Assembly (NCBI GenBank): GCA_039090855.1
Contig: CM076990.1
Span: 197,971,232-198,035,231, forward strand
DNA length: 64,000 bases
Source: Macrothele yani
Taxonomy: Eukaryota; Arthropoda; Arachnida; Araneae; Macrothelidae
Reading direction: 5' to 3'
The notes beneath the pieces are model-generated. The model was not told the DNA's origin. It worked only from the letters and a program-made list of their open reading frames with translations, and did no database searches. Positions 35,020-45,420 of the stretch are shown here, one piece after another; position 1 is the first letter of the stretch; each line of letters opens with the position of its first letter. The translations under genes were made by a program, and so were the position numbers.

Positions 35020-36150
35020 ATTGTTCATAACAATTTTAAAGAATATATTTCATTCTCCTTAGATTTTCTGTTTCTCACGTTAAAATTCTTCTTTTGTGAC
35101 TATGGAAGGCAGTGTGAACAATTATGTAAGGGAGTTTTTTTTATAAAATCATTTATGTCATGTGAAAACAGCTTTGTCCACGCCGGACATCGAAACCGGG
35201 TCCCCTCACTCCAGAGTAAGTCGCTCTCCCAACTGAGCTACGCGGACATGTGCTCTCATTGCTATCTGCCTTTATCCCATGTACGTCCTGTGGGGCAGGC
35301 ACATCACAGTCAATAATGCGAAAATGTTAACTCACCTTCGTTCTTTGTGGACTTTGTGCTAGCACCTACAAACAGATCCTCATTTCCAAGGCCATTTTGA
35401 TAGAAAAAACGAAAAAACCTATTGTAATAATAATAGTCCATATGACCTATCATATGCATGGAAATTTCTAATTGACCTAGAAGAAAAACAACGAAAAAAA
35501 AGCAAAAACTGATAAAGACCAAACGGATTCATGCGACAGAACACCAACAGATGGCGCGCAACACGACATGCGCAATGACGACTACGACGTGGAAGCAGAA
35601 CATGTCTTGGCGAGAAATCGACGTGACATAGATGACTAGGCAGTTGGGGCACGGACATCGCCGACCACTGCCGAAGACTGCGACTTCGGCAGTTGAAACG
35701 CATATGGAATGACTGGGAAGGGGTGTGTGAACAACATAAGCATATCTGAAGGTTTTTGAAGGATTCGTCATTGCCGTTTTTTGTTCGGTTTTTTATCGTA
35801 ATCTTATTCAGATTTTATTCCGATTATGTTCGAACTTTATTTGAATTTTGAGGGTTTTTGCTTCATTCTGGTTCGTACTAATTCATTGAATAAGGGATAT
35901 AGGTTCATCTGGCTTATGCCAATATCATCTAATAGGCAATATATATTGCGGGAACATCAAGCAGCTATCATGATGTCCACGAAGAACAAAGGTGAGTTAA
36001 CATTTTCGCATTATTAACATAAGTGATTTTATAAAAAAACTCCCTTACATATAATTGTGCACACTGCCTTCCATAGTCACAAACGAAGAATTTTAACGAG
36101 AGAAAGAGAAATTCTAAGAAGAACGAAATATATCCTTCAAAATTGCTATT
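35020..36150. repeat. inverted repeat about 1.1 kb long beside a Penelope-like element
   Basis: The left arm (about 35030-35160 and 35303-35345) is the reverse complement of the right arm (about 35975-36130); matching blocks include gtgactatggaaggcagtgt and its complement near 36060-36080, and gcgaaaatgttaactcacct near 35318 with its complement near 35990. A tRNA-like SINE sits in the left arm. The loop (35346-35974) has no recognised gene. The right arm abuts the Penelope-like element, so this may be its inverted terminal segment. Confidence 0.75.
35163..35302 (-). mobile_element. tRNA-like SINE (family 3) in the left arm
   Basis: Reverse complement shows gtccgcgtagctcagttggg, agagcgacttactctggagt and ggggacccggtttcga, i.e. 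a tRNA-like box A and box B. The right arm of the inverted repeat lacks it, so it inserted after the inverted repeat formed. Confidence 0.8.
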
Positions 36151-36220
36151 ATTTTTTTCTTAATGAAACACTGAAAGAACTAATTTTTAATGCTTTTCAT
36201 TTCCCGCTACAAAGGAATTC

Positions 36221-37039
36221 GTGCAATCCTCCCCACATTCCACCTGGACACAGACATACACACACACATACACGAGTCTGACCAGTTACGCAACTAGTAG
36301 ACAGTGCAGAGCAGAAATTTTTTTTCAGCATAAAATTTCTGCTCTACACTTCCTATTTAGAAGAGCATATTCACATTCTTCTAGCCATTTCCCCAGAGCT
36401 CAAGAACTACAATGGATATCATCCCTCGCTAAAAACCATGGTTACCCGGACAACGTTGTTAAGGGAGTGCACAATAAAGTACGGTTTTCTATGTCAACTG
36501 CTTTAATTAGTGAGCAAGTGCCTAAAAAGTATGTTGGATCTGTTGATTTTAATCCACATATTGTAAACCTCCTTACCAACATATGTTCTCGTCATAAAAT
36601 ACAATTTGGAATACGATCATGCAATCTATATACCATTATCCGCAATGATCGTGACAAAATTGACAAAGGGAAAAAATGGGGTGTGTATGTTATTCCTATG
36701 CTTGACACTATCTCTGGTGAACTAAACAATCATTATGTGGGTTCTACCAAAAGAAATTTGGATTTGAGATTAAATGAACACAGATATGATCTAAAAATGA
36801 ATCACCAAAGCACCTCTTTTGCAAGAACCATAAGTGCTGAAAATTCCATCCCAGACTGGGACAACGCTAAAATCATAAACACACCTAACTCTGTTTATTC
36901 CTTGTTATTTGCAGAAAGCCTCTATATTTCGGCTTATAATACACGTTGCTGTAATGACTATTATCCTTATGTTTTACCTGAACCTTGGAGCAATCTTGTT
37001 GGGAAGGACAGCACAATAGCAATTGCTTCTGTTAAGTGA
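36221..37039 (+). pseudogene. Penelope-like ORF, C-terminal part with GIY-YIG endonuclease
   Basis: Open for 272 codons. The first about 35 codons run through a CA-type microsatellite and are not element sequence. Similarity of type begins near FFQHKISALHFLFRRAY (linker between RT and endonuclease), then WISSLAKNHGYPDNVVKGV. The GIY-YIG module reads WGVYVIPMLDTISGELNNHY, VGSTKRNLDLRLNEHRYDLK, i.e. the paired G-V-Y and Y-V-G motifs with the conserved R and E-H, and later AESLYISAYNTR supplies the catalytic-type Glu. Such proteins nick DNA to prime reverse transcription. The frame is intact to its stop at 37039, but the RT domain is missing, so it is a truncated product and not a working gene. 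Confidence 0.85.
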
Positions 37040-37152
37040 TCATTGGTTAACTATGCCTTTTTTGATTGTCTTGTTATCTGGTATATCATGTGACATTGAC
37101 ATTACCTTTCCCATGATGCATCTACTCCACGTACTTAAGACCAGCATGTAGC

Positions 37153-37216
37153 CACATGGTGAAATTACATCTGATGAAGGTGTCAATGTGACACCGAAAG
37201 TGCTCATGTGTTTTTA
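37153..37216 (+). ncRNA. hammerhead-ribozyme-like core in Penelope-like 3' region
   Basis: CTGATGA (37171-37177), one A, a perfect 7-bp stem GGTGTCA (37179-37185) / TGACACC (37189-37195) with loop ATG, then GAAA (37196-37199). An outer pairing cacatg/catgtg surrounds it. The cleavage triplet with its closing stem III is not evident, and the extra A before stem II is unusual, so activity is unproven. Confidence 0.5.
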
Positions 37217-37262
37217 AACTGTATATAGATTTCATTTTTTAGCTGAATAAATATCATCGTGC

Positions 37263-38875
37263 AACAAGACGGATTTCTTTTAATACTACGCAACTAGTGT
37301 AAGATAAAAGTGTTGCTAGAATGTCGCCTTCAAGTTTTTGCTGGCTCTGAATGCATCGTCTTAAATTGTTTTTCAAAAATTTTCACTTTTCCTTACGAAA
37401 ACTGTATTGTACTTAAACAGTTTAAAGGAAAACGTCGTTTTTGTTTATCTAAATCAAATTTTAAGTCCTGCCGCGCAGACACAATACACCCCTTCCCCCC
37501 TCCTTAACACTTCCTTCCTTCAAGCCAGCGACTTTGCCTTGCACTCCTCTCCTACATAGCAGTCGTCAGCCACTTCCTACACTTTCACTGTCATGGAGCA
37601 GTCTTAAGAGCGCTACTTCATCTTTAGACCACTTTCCGTGTTGAAATCCCCTATTTTGTAAAAAAAAAAAAAAAAAAAAAACAGCTGAGCAGTTAGTAGT
37701 GACCCCCTCAGTTAATTCCTATGCATCCTCCTCATTAGTCCCCCTTTCCATAGAAGCATGAAAAAGAGGCTTAAACTAAGGAATTTTGAAGAGTGGTGGG
37801 CAATTTAATTTTCATATCCCTGAGTGCTATTTTAATAACCTTTTTAAGGGGAAGTAAACGACGCACTTCCTATGAAAAAATTCGTAGGGTTACATATAAT
37901 AAATCACAAAACTTATTACTTGGCAAAGTCCTGATTATATTTTAAAGTTATATATACTCAAAGATGGCCCATTTTAAACTGGTGGGCGGCAGGGTGGGCA
38001 AGATAAATTTTAGGGTGGGCTTGCACCTCCTTGGCAACGTCCCTACCAAGGTTCCAGAACCGTAAATTGCCACTAATCAGGCGTGAGTTTCTTTGGGAGG
38101 TATATTTTCATGAGTTAAAAACTCTGAAACTGATTATTGTTTGACACCCGTCAACACAGCTGAAAACGAATCATCCATTTTAAACACAAATATGGACAAA
38201 TAGATAATCCGCAGTAAAATGAATATAACGCAGTAAAATGAAGTTAATATCACAAAGAATCTTTTGCGGTCTGACTGGTTGCTAGGCAACAAATCATCAT
38301 GTGCAAGACACTTGCGCGGAGGCATTATACTTATTGAACACGCCTCGTATTTTCGTAAATCACGGGAATCGACTGAAAATTAATGAAATCTTCTAAATTT
38401 TCCATTGGTGTGCTGTACTTCGAAGACGATAAATAAGAATCCAGACTCCATTCGTAACCGTGACTGTCTCTGCCGTACTGAGATTGACGGTATTCCAATT
38501 TTTCACTTGAGCATCCTCCGAGTAATGCGTATGTGATTTGAATCTTTTTTGTTGCATTTCTAAATTCCTGTGAAGTCAGCAACACTTGAGCTTCGTCTTC
38601 CTTGGTTTTTTCAGCTCAGTGCAAGCTTCTTTTTTGCTTAATGTTTTTTTAGGTTTTTTAAATCAACATTTCTTTTTTCTGGCTTGGTTTCTTCAGCTCA
38701 GTGCAAGCTTCTTTTTTTGCTCTGTGTTTTTTAGGATTTTTTTACCTAGTAACTTTTATATACACATACTTTAATTTAATTAGTTGTTTTGAATATGTTT
38801 TCAATATACGTCGTATCTCTACCAATAAAATAAAAATATACTACTAAAGAAGAAAATAATAGCAGGTTATACTTC
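37263..38875. other. spacer, no gene recognised
   Basis: Contains an A run at 37659-37681, the phrase ggtgggc repeated near 37980-38020, and an 84-codon minus-strand frame (38585-38331) with no motif that I know. Two direct copies of a block with gctcagtgcaagcttctttt lie at about 38614 and 38697. Confidence 0.5.
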
Positions 38876-39225
38876 GTAGTAGACAGGGGCGCCAACTTTA
38901 ACAAATTATTGGAGGGCAGGCGTGGAGAGATCAGACGTGGGAGACGCACGTCTTTTCCGCTGTCAGGATTTTAAAAAAGAGGGAACAAGATAAACTACGA
39001 AATTCGAGGTATATTTTAAAACGCATCTGTAATTGCTCATCAGCAAATGATAAGGAAACAGAAATACTTTTTTGCAGAATATTAATATTTAAAAAAAAAC
39101 AATTCAGCCTAGGATTTTATAAAAACATCCAGAGAGATTTTATTTCCAAACTTTATAATAACAAGTTAGTAAAATCATGCAATGCATTGATTATTATACG
39201 TTTTCCGACATACCAGAAGCCATTA

Positions 39226-39606
39226 CTCAAGCAGAAGTCACCGCTCTTTCTACGTTTATAAGTGAGTCACGGAAAAATTCTCATCGGCCGCCACCGGGAA
39301 TCGAACCCAGGGTCTTCCAGTTACGCGCCGGATATTCTTCCACTGCACAAGCGGCCTCTAATTCCCCCAGACTCACATACACTAACTGCTAGGTCTAGCA
39401 TTGTGCTGGGCTCCAAGAAGCAATTTGCCAATTGGCTTGGCAGTTACTGTATGTGAGTCTGGGTGAATTCGAGGCCGCTGTGGTGCAGCGGAAGCATATC
39501 CGGCGCGTAACTGGAAGACTCTGCGTTCGATTCCCGGTGGCGGCCAATGAGATTTTTTCCGTGACTCACTTATAAACGTGGAAAGAGCGATGACTTCCGT
39601 TTGATG
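39226..39606. mobile_element. foldback element with tRNA-like arms (family 2)
   Basis: Arms 39226-39382 and 39448-39606 are reverse complements. Each arm holds a tRNA-like head: gctgtggtgcagcggaagca (box A) and gcgttcgattcccggtggcg (box B) in the right arm. The 65-bp loop contains agcattgtgc and ttggcttggcagtt, which recur in the loop of the copy at 57151-57555. Confidence 0.85.
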
Positions 39607-39644
39607 TTCCTAGTGCACGTCAAATGTCTGTATTAATTATTACT

Positions 39645-40275
39645 CAAGTTATGAGAATAATGGCTGTGGAATAAATCTCGCTCCTGTGTCCTGTCCTTTG
39701 ATCCTATTTCGATTATATTAAACAGAATTGGTTCAATATACATCCGGAACAACATACTAAAGTTTTGTCGCAATAAAAGCATTTGTAGTCAAGTTATGAG
39801 GATAATGGCTGTGGAATAAATCTCGCTCCTGTGTTCTGACCTTTGACCTCATTTCAATGATATTCAACAGAACCGGATACTTCAAAAAAAGTATACTTAA
39901 AAACAACATGTTAAAGTATACTTGGAACAACATGATAAAATTTTGCCGCAATCGAAGCATTTTTAGATAAGTTATGACGCATAAGGGCAATGGAATGGAT
40001 CCCGCTCCTATGTCCTGACCTTTGACCCCATTTCGCACATTTTCTATAGGATTCGTCCCCAGGTGGGTCCCCTACCACATACTAAACTTACATCGGAATC
40101 GAATCATTTTTACGCAAGTAATGACGCATAAGGGCAATAGAATGGATCTCTCTCCTATGGCCTGACCTTTGATCCCATTTCGCCCATTTTCAATAAGGTT
40201 TGTCCCCATGTGGTCCCCTACCACATACTAAAATTTTATCGAGATCGAACAATTTTTACGCGAGTTATCGTGCGG
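39645..40275. repeat. diverged tandem repeat, 142-178 bp units
   Basis: Units begin aagttatgagaataatggct (about 39649), then at about 39791, 39968 and 40117, each with 'ctcctgtgtcctgacctttga' style text in the middle. The last ends in gcggacggacggacagacag, a GGAC/GACA run near 40271-40295. Confidence 0.8.
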
Positions 40276-40312
40276 ACGGACGGACAGACAGACAGGCTGA
40301 CAAACTTACGGT

Positions 40313-40540
40313 TTTTTTTTCTTTGGCTTTTTTATTCGAGGTTTAACGACCACCGAGAGCAACTCAATGGGCTATAAGCAGTCGCCCGTCCCTAATTTAG
40401 GGCCTCTGGTTCCAGGGAAGTGAGAGAGCCAGTGTCATGAGACAAACACAACATTCATGCGTCATCGGGATTTGAATCCGGACCCATCTCGGGCGAATGG
40501 TCAGAAGTCATCGCTTAGACCACTGCGCCACCGAGGTGGC
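40313..40540 (-). mobile_element. SINE family 1 inside the hAT-like element
   Basis: The T-run at the left is the reverse-complemented tail; box B is in the complement of ggatttgaatccgg and the head lies at the right (cagtggtctaagcg in complement). Flanks acttacggtt and acctacggtt indicate a short worn duplication. Confidence 0.9.
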
Positions 40541-40937
40541 CAACCTACGGTTGGAAAGCGTAAAAAATGAAAAACAAGTTGGATTATTTAAACAAAGAAC
40601 AAGAAGCGCAAAAAATAGATTAATAAAGGAGCCCGGGATCAATACGGGGCTGATAATCCAGTTTCTTTACGAGTGAGCAATGTTGAATATGGAAAAAAAG
40701 TTTACTTGTTTTGTTATTTATTATTTTTTTGAAAATAAATCGCTGTGGTTTCACCTTATGAGCCTAAAGCGGTTATTTAATAAAACAAGATGAAAAATTT
40801 TGGGTGGGCACTGCCCCAGTAAAATTATTGGAGGGGCAAGATTCACCCCCTCCCAATAGTCGGCGCCATGGTAGTAGAGTTAGAGAATGAGCTTAATAAT
40901 AATACAGAAAAAAAAAAAAAATACAAGCACATCTACA

Positions 40938-41110
40938 AGGACGGAGCAGGAATTCACATTCAAAGGATGACTTACTAAACGCAGTAAAGGTGATGATAAT
41001 GCATTTTGCAAAGCATGCGACATGCATTCGAAAGTTTCAATAGCACGAATGACACATATGAAAAGCCACGCCGAAACGTCTAAGCATCCGAAGCGAGAAA
41101 AGAAAATGTA
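40938..41110 (+). pseudogene. BED-type zinc-finger fragment, hAT transposase-like
   Basis: One frame reads QEFTFKG, a TGA, LTKRSKGDDNAFCKACDMHS and RMTHMKSHAETSKHPKREKK before TAA. The C-x2-C...H-x-H spacing with Trp-like position before it (TGA where TGG is expected) fits the BED-like finger seen at the N-terminus of hAT-type transposases and related proteins. It starts about 70 bp downstream of the hAT-like element's right duplication. No catalytic region follows. Confidence 0.42.
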
Positions 41111-41399
41111 ACAAGCAAGGCTTTTCCCTTACATTCATAGTCAGTAATTTGTAGACAGAAGTAAACAAGAAAGACGACACCGAATTTCCGGTTGTAAGAA
41201 CACGTCTTTTGAATTCTTTCCAATGCGAATAAAAATTTTAAAAGTTATTTATAGTCAGTGGAAAGGTTAGGGGAAAAAATCAATCGGGTTTCAACAATCG
41301 ATAAAACATCCAAAAAGAGAAACAGCTATGTTACGAAAGTTAACAATTGTGCACAAAAAATTTCTCATATCAGAAGGAAGATATGAGACAAAGGGATTT

Positions 41400-42255
41400 T
41401 CAAATCGAAAAGTTAGAAGAAGAAACGTAGAGAGGAACATAAAATAACTCTACGTCTCCTGGCGGAAGAATTTCACATAACGGAAAAGTTGAAAATATGC
41501 GAAAAATACTCTTCATAGCAAAAGCTATGCTAAGAAACGATATTTTTCTCAAGCACGTCTTCTGAAAGCACAGATAGCAAAAAAGATTTTGACATTTACG
41601 ACCTTTAGCTGGAAAGCTGTGCATCATTTAAAGATAGTGTTTCCTAGCTTTATTATAGCGAATGGTATACAACATACAGTTAAAAATTAAGTTTTCAATA
41701 AGATTTTTGGAAACGGAGATACACCTGCAAACAGAAGTATACAAACACCAACTAGCGACAGAACTGTGAGCTACTAAAAAAACCCCAAAGTGTTCTAGAA
41801 GGTAAATAGGATCCGGAAATGTTAGAATTTCTTAAATCGGAATTTTAGAAGCAGGGATATAAATAAAAACAGATTAAATATTTGCGCCCCCTAGACGGGA
41901 AATTGTGCATTCTTTTGGGAAGGAAATGCGCACAAAATGTTTTCATAATTACTAGTATCTGATAGAAAAATAATTTTTGCAGTGGGGATTTTAGTCCCGC
42001 AGATATTGTTTCAAATATACTGTAAGCGGAAACGTGAACTTACGCCCTCTAGTGGCACACTTGTGTAGTGAGAATATTTTTAAATTATGTGAGAAACATT
42101 CCGCACCTCAAACGTTCTCCGATAAAGAAAAAATTTTTAATACCGGAGTCTTAGAAGCAGAGATATCGACAGAAATAGATATTTATCTACGTCCCCCTGG
42201 CGAAAAAACTATGCAATATTTTAGACAAAATGTAGTCTTTAAAGGTTTTGCGAGG
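41400..42255. repeat. degenerate tandem repeat, about 148-bp units, CTCF-like cores
   Basis: A core of the form cgccccctagNgg recurs at about 41451, 41600, 41749, 41884, 42042 and 42190 (spacings 149, 149, 135, 158, 148). Between cores, shared text includes attttagaagcagggatat / gtcttagaagcagagatat. The copy at 42042, in complement, reads ccactagagggcg, close to the CTCF consensus. Confidence 0.7.
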
Positions 42256-42346
42256 TGAGCGGTATCCGTCCAAGAAAGAATTTTGGGTTAGGAAGAGATA
42301 GGAATAGGTTGACTGTAGTACAGGATATGTTGATAAATTGATTATA

Positions 42347-43746
42347 CATTGCTGGCCACCCAAAATGCAACACCAAGAAGGAAGCATCCGATTGGCCTGA
42401 AATTCGCAGCATGCGTCGCCCGCGAGAGGACATGCAAACGATTAGCATTGCAGGGCATATGCAAATCATCTGCGCCCGGCGCGCCACTGAGAAGCACTAT
42501 AAGAAGGGTGCACAGAAGGCGGGGTGTAAGTAGTGGAAGTGTGTTGCGCTGGCGGACCTGTGCGTACGAAGCTTCCTGATGCCTCGTCGCAGAATACGGC
42601 AGTCATTCCAGCGCGTTTCGGAGTTAGACAGAGGACGAATGGTGGCTTATCGCGACAGCGGTTTATCGTACCGAGATATCGGCGCCCGTGTGGGACGACA
42701 TCCAGCCACAGTGAGGCGAGTATGGATTCGGTGGGTGCAGGAGGGACGGACGGACCAACGTGAGCGATTGCCGCAGCCACGGCACACCACCGAACGAGAG
42801 AACCGGCATGTTGTGCGTTGGACATTGACGGCTCGCATTGCCCCATCACGAACGTTAGCGCAGGAATTAGGGTGTGTTGCGCAACAACTTGTGTCAGCAC
42901 GTACCGTTCGACGTCGTCTGCAGGAGCGGGGACTTTTTTGCATGGCGCCCATTGCTCCGATTACCACTGACGTTACACCACCCGCGAGTGCGACGGCAGT
43001 GGGCCGTTGAACGCCGCACCTGGACTACGGAATGGCACGACATTGTTTTCTCCGACTAATCCCGCTTCTATCTGCAACACCACGATGGTCGGATCCGCGT
43101 GTGGCGGCACCGCGGCGAGAGAGTGTATGACGTCTGCATTATGCCTCGCCATACCGGTCCGTCGCCTGGCGTTATGGTTTGGGGCGCAATTAGATATGAC
43201 ACCAGCACCCCTCTGGTACACATCGTCGGTACACTCAACAGCCACCGCTACATCTCCGACATTGTGGAGCCTGTAGCCCTCCCTTGCATGCAGGACCTGC
43301 CAACGGCCACGTTTCAACAGTACAATGTGCGCCCTCACGTGGCACGCAACAATTCTTCGCGGCCCACCAGGTGTCACTGCTCCCGTGGCCCGCCTGCTCT
43401 CCCGATACGTCAGCCATCGAACACGTCTGGTCGCTGATCGGCAACCGAGTGGCCCGGCAAGCACCACCCGCGGCTACGCCTGATGAACTCTGGCAACGTG
43501 TGGAAGCACCGACATACCCCAAGCCGACATCCAAATCCTCTTCCGTTCGATGCCGCGGCGTGTAGCAGCCGTTATTGCCAGCCATGGGGCCACACGAACT
43601 ATTGATGTCTGCGTGTTCCGCAAGTCGCACTGACCTGTAAGCTCAATCGTTTCATTTTTGTATCTGTTGTTATGTGTCCAAGAAATCTGGCTTGGCTTTG
43701 CTATCTCGTGTCCTTCTTGGTGTTGCATTTTGGGTGGCCAGCAGTG
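42347..43746 (+). mobile_element. Tc1-like DNA transposon, family related to 579-2004
   Basis: Ends cattgctggccacccaaaat (42347) and, inward from the right, cactgctggccacccaaaat (43746), flanked by TA at 42345-42346 and 43747-43748. Length 1,400 bp. Confidence 0.95.
42579..43633 (+). pseudogene. Tc1-like transposase, stop and catalytic Asp lost
   Basis: ATG at 42579 (MPRRRIRQSFQRVSELDRGR). The helix-turn-helix region (GLSYRDIGARVGRHPATVRR) is open to about 42960. A frame change leads to WHDIVFSD, then TAA where Glu is expected at 43057-43059, then SRFYLQHHDGRIRVWRHRGE. The second catalytic motif reads FQQYNVRPH, with Tyr in place of Asp. The E motif is intact (AIEHVWSLIGNRV) in the frame 43284-43565, and the C-terminal end (RRVAAVIASHGATRTIDVCV, stop 43631-43633) lies in a third frame. 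The copy is dead by point mutation, stop and frameshifts. Family identity is clear. Confidence 0.92.
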
Positions 43747-43823
43747 TAGAAGTGAAGTATTTTTTCTTTGTGCATGTGCATATATTTGTATTTTGCACTA
43801 ATTTATGACTTAAGTAATTAAAA

Positions 43824-45420
43824 ATGGGCAGTTATGGAGAAAATGAGTTCAGAGAAGAATGGGAAGGCAGCACAGATGAGGAATACGTGGGGTCCTAGCA
43901 CAATGAAAGTAAAGAGGTAGCTATTAATCAACCTGATTTAAACACAAGAGGAAGAAAAATGGATTTAAAATTAAAATTCTTAGAATTAGAAGATAGAAAA
44001 ACAGCTAGAGAATTAGAAGATAGGAATGCAGCAAGGGAATTAATTAGAACAAAGGAGATTAGAGTTCAAGTTAGCTGATACAAAAGAAAGAGAATGAGAA
44101 CTAAGGAAAATTGCCTTAACTAGTGAAAAAGAGCAAGAGTTAATCAAAATCAGGAATAATATCAAATCCGAGACTAAATTGGCAGACTATATAAAAATTT
44201 TAGAAAAGAATGTACCTAAAAGTGTAACTAAACCTGAGCAAGTGTTAGATTTATTTGACTCATTAGAGAGAGCGTTTATGTTACAAGAAATACCTGAAAA
44301 AGTACAGGTCAGACTGCTTATTTCTCTCCATAATGCCGATTGTGTGAATCACCTATCTAGGGGACTATCGGTAGTGCAAGGAAATTGTAAATGAAGCGAT
44401 CTTAGGCGAATCACACTTAACACCCGAGGTTTATCTCAAGTAGTTCAACGGCTTTACTCGAATAAAAGGGGAAAATTGTATGCAACTGATCGGAAGGCTG
44501 AAGAGATCTCTGGCTTATTACATTAATAGTAGTGAGGTGAGTGACTTTAATCAACTGATGAATTTGTTCATATGTGACAAATTTAAAATGTTATTATCGC
44601 CTGATCTTAAGGCGTATCTTCTGCAATGATACACTAACACCAACGGGAAAACTACTTAGTGGGGTTGTGTTAACGTAGGATTAAACGGGAGGGAGACGGA
44701 AACCCCCAAATTTAATCAACAGTTACAACCATAATGGGAATAATTTTAAGACACAGCATACAGGGAATAAACCTATAACTGCAACCTCCAAACCATGAGT
44801 AAATATACATGATTCTAGCAAAAGCACGGTGTGTTTTTTATGTAAAGAGAAAGGGCACATAAAGTCCTGTTGTCCACAAAATAATAGCAGTCAACCTGCA
44901 AACAACATCCATCAGAAACGTCGGCGAAAGGTACAAAATTTCACGCTTCAGGTGAATCGCGTCTTCACCCCCGATACACCAGTGATTGATGAAACAGTTA
45001 AGAGCAAAAGAGAGATAGGTGCTACAGGTACAGATAAAACAGATGAGAGTGTCGATGTAGTCACTGCTACAGTTGATAGGATAAGGTATTGTAATTATAG
45101 AATAGTAAATGTGGCAACCATACCTATCGGAGAAAATGTAGATATCATGAACAAGGAGGGTGAATATGTAAGAGCAAAGTTCGACAGTCGAGTTCAGTTT
45201 TCTTGTATAAGAAAAGGTGTGTGCTAAACGAGCTGGGAGTAGACCCAAAAGAAAAACAATTATTACGGGCTTCGATGGAACTAAAGGGCAATTCGACGTA
45301 GTGGAACTGAGTGTCTGTATCATATATGAGGGTACAGTGAAGTCCTACCCGAAACAGGGTACCTTTGAAAATATTATGTGTGTGGTAGTACCTAACCTAA
45401 CCTAACCAATAACCTTGTTC
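43824..45420 (+). pseudogene. gag-protease reading frame remnant
   Basis: Begins MGSYGENEFREEWEGSTDEE (43824), stops early, then a lysine/glutamate-rich, probably coiled stretch (43940-44170) and ADYIKILEKNVPKSVTKPEQ from 44179 (gag-like). A zinc knuckle CFLCKEKGHIKSCC lies near 44832-44873, C-x2-C-x4-H-x4-C. Near 45177 AKFDSRVQFSCIRK resembles the D-S-G core of retroviral-type aspartic proteases with Arg in the Gly place. TGFDG and the C-terminal half follow in the next frame (45217-45405). At least four stops or frameshifts. The assignment rests on motif order. Confidence 0.62.
45391..45407. repeat. short CCTAA run
   Basis: Three CCTAA units plus CC. TTAGG is the common arthropod telomere repeat, but three units are too few to call an interstitial telomere. 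Confidence 0.4.

Larger units (their letters stand above)
36150..37262 (+). mobile_element. Penelope-like element, 3' half
   Basis: Carries the C-terminal part of a Penelope-like reverse transcriptase with a GIY-YIG endonuclease, then a 3' region with a hammerhead-like core and AATAAA-type signal (gaataaatatcatcg, 37243). The RT palm is absent, so the copy is 5'-truncated. Confidence 0.82.
38884..40870. mobile_element. hAT-like non-autonomous element, perfect 8-bp target duplication
   Basis: Ends caggggcgccaact (38884) and, inward from the right, catggcgccgact (40870) are inverted repeats. Both are followed inside by a G-rich/A-T mix (attattggag near 38908; ggaggggcaag near 40830). The flanking duplication gtagtaga lies at 38876-38883 and 40871-40878. 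Length 1,987 bp with a foldback SINE, a tandem repeat and a family 1 SINE nested inside. No transposase. Confidence 0.85.

Noticed and set aside
45391..45407. Interstitial telomere
   Set aside because: Three CCTAA units are too short and lie inside a retrotransposon remnant.
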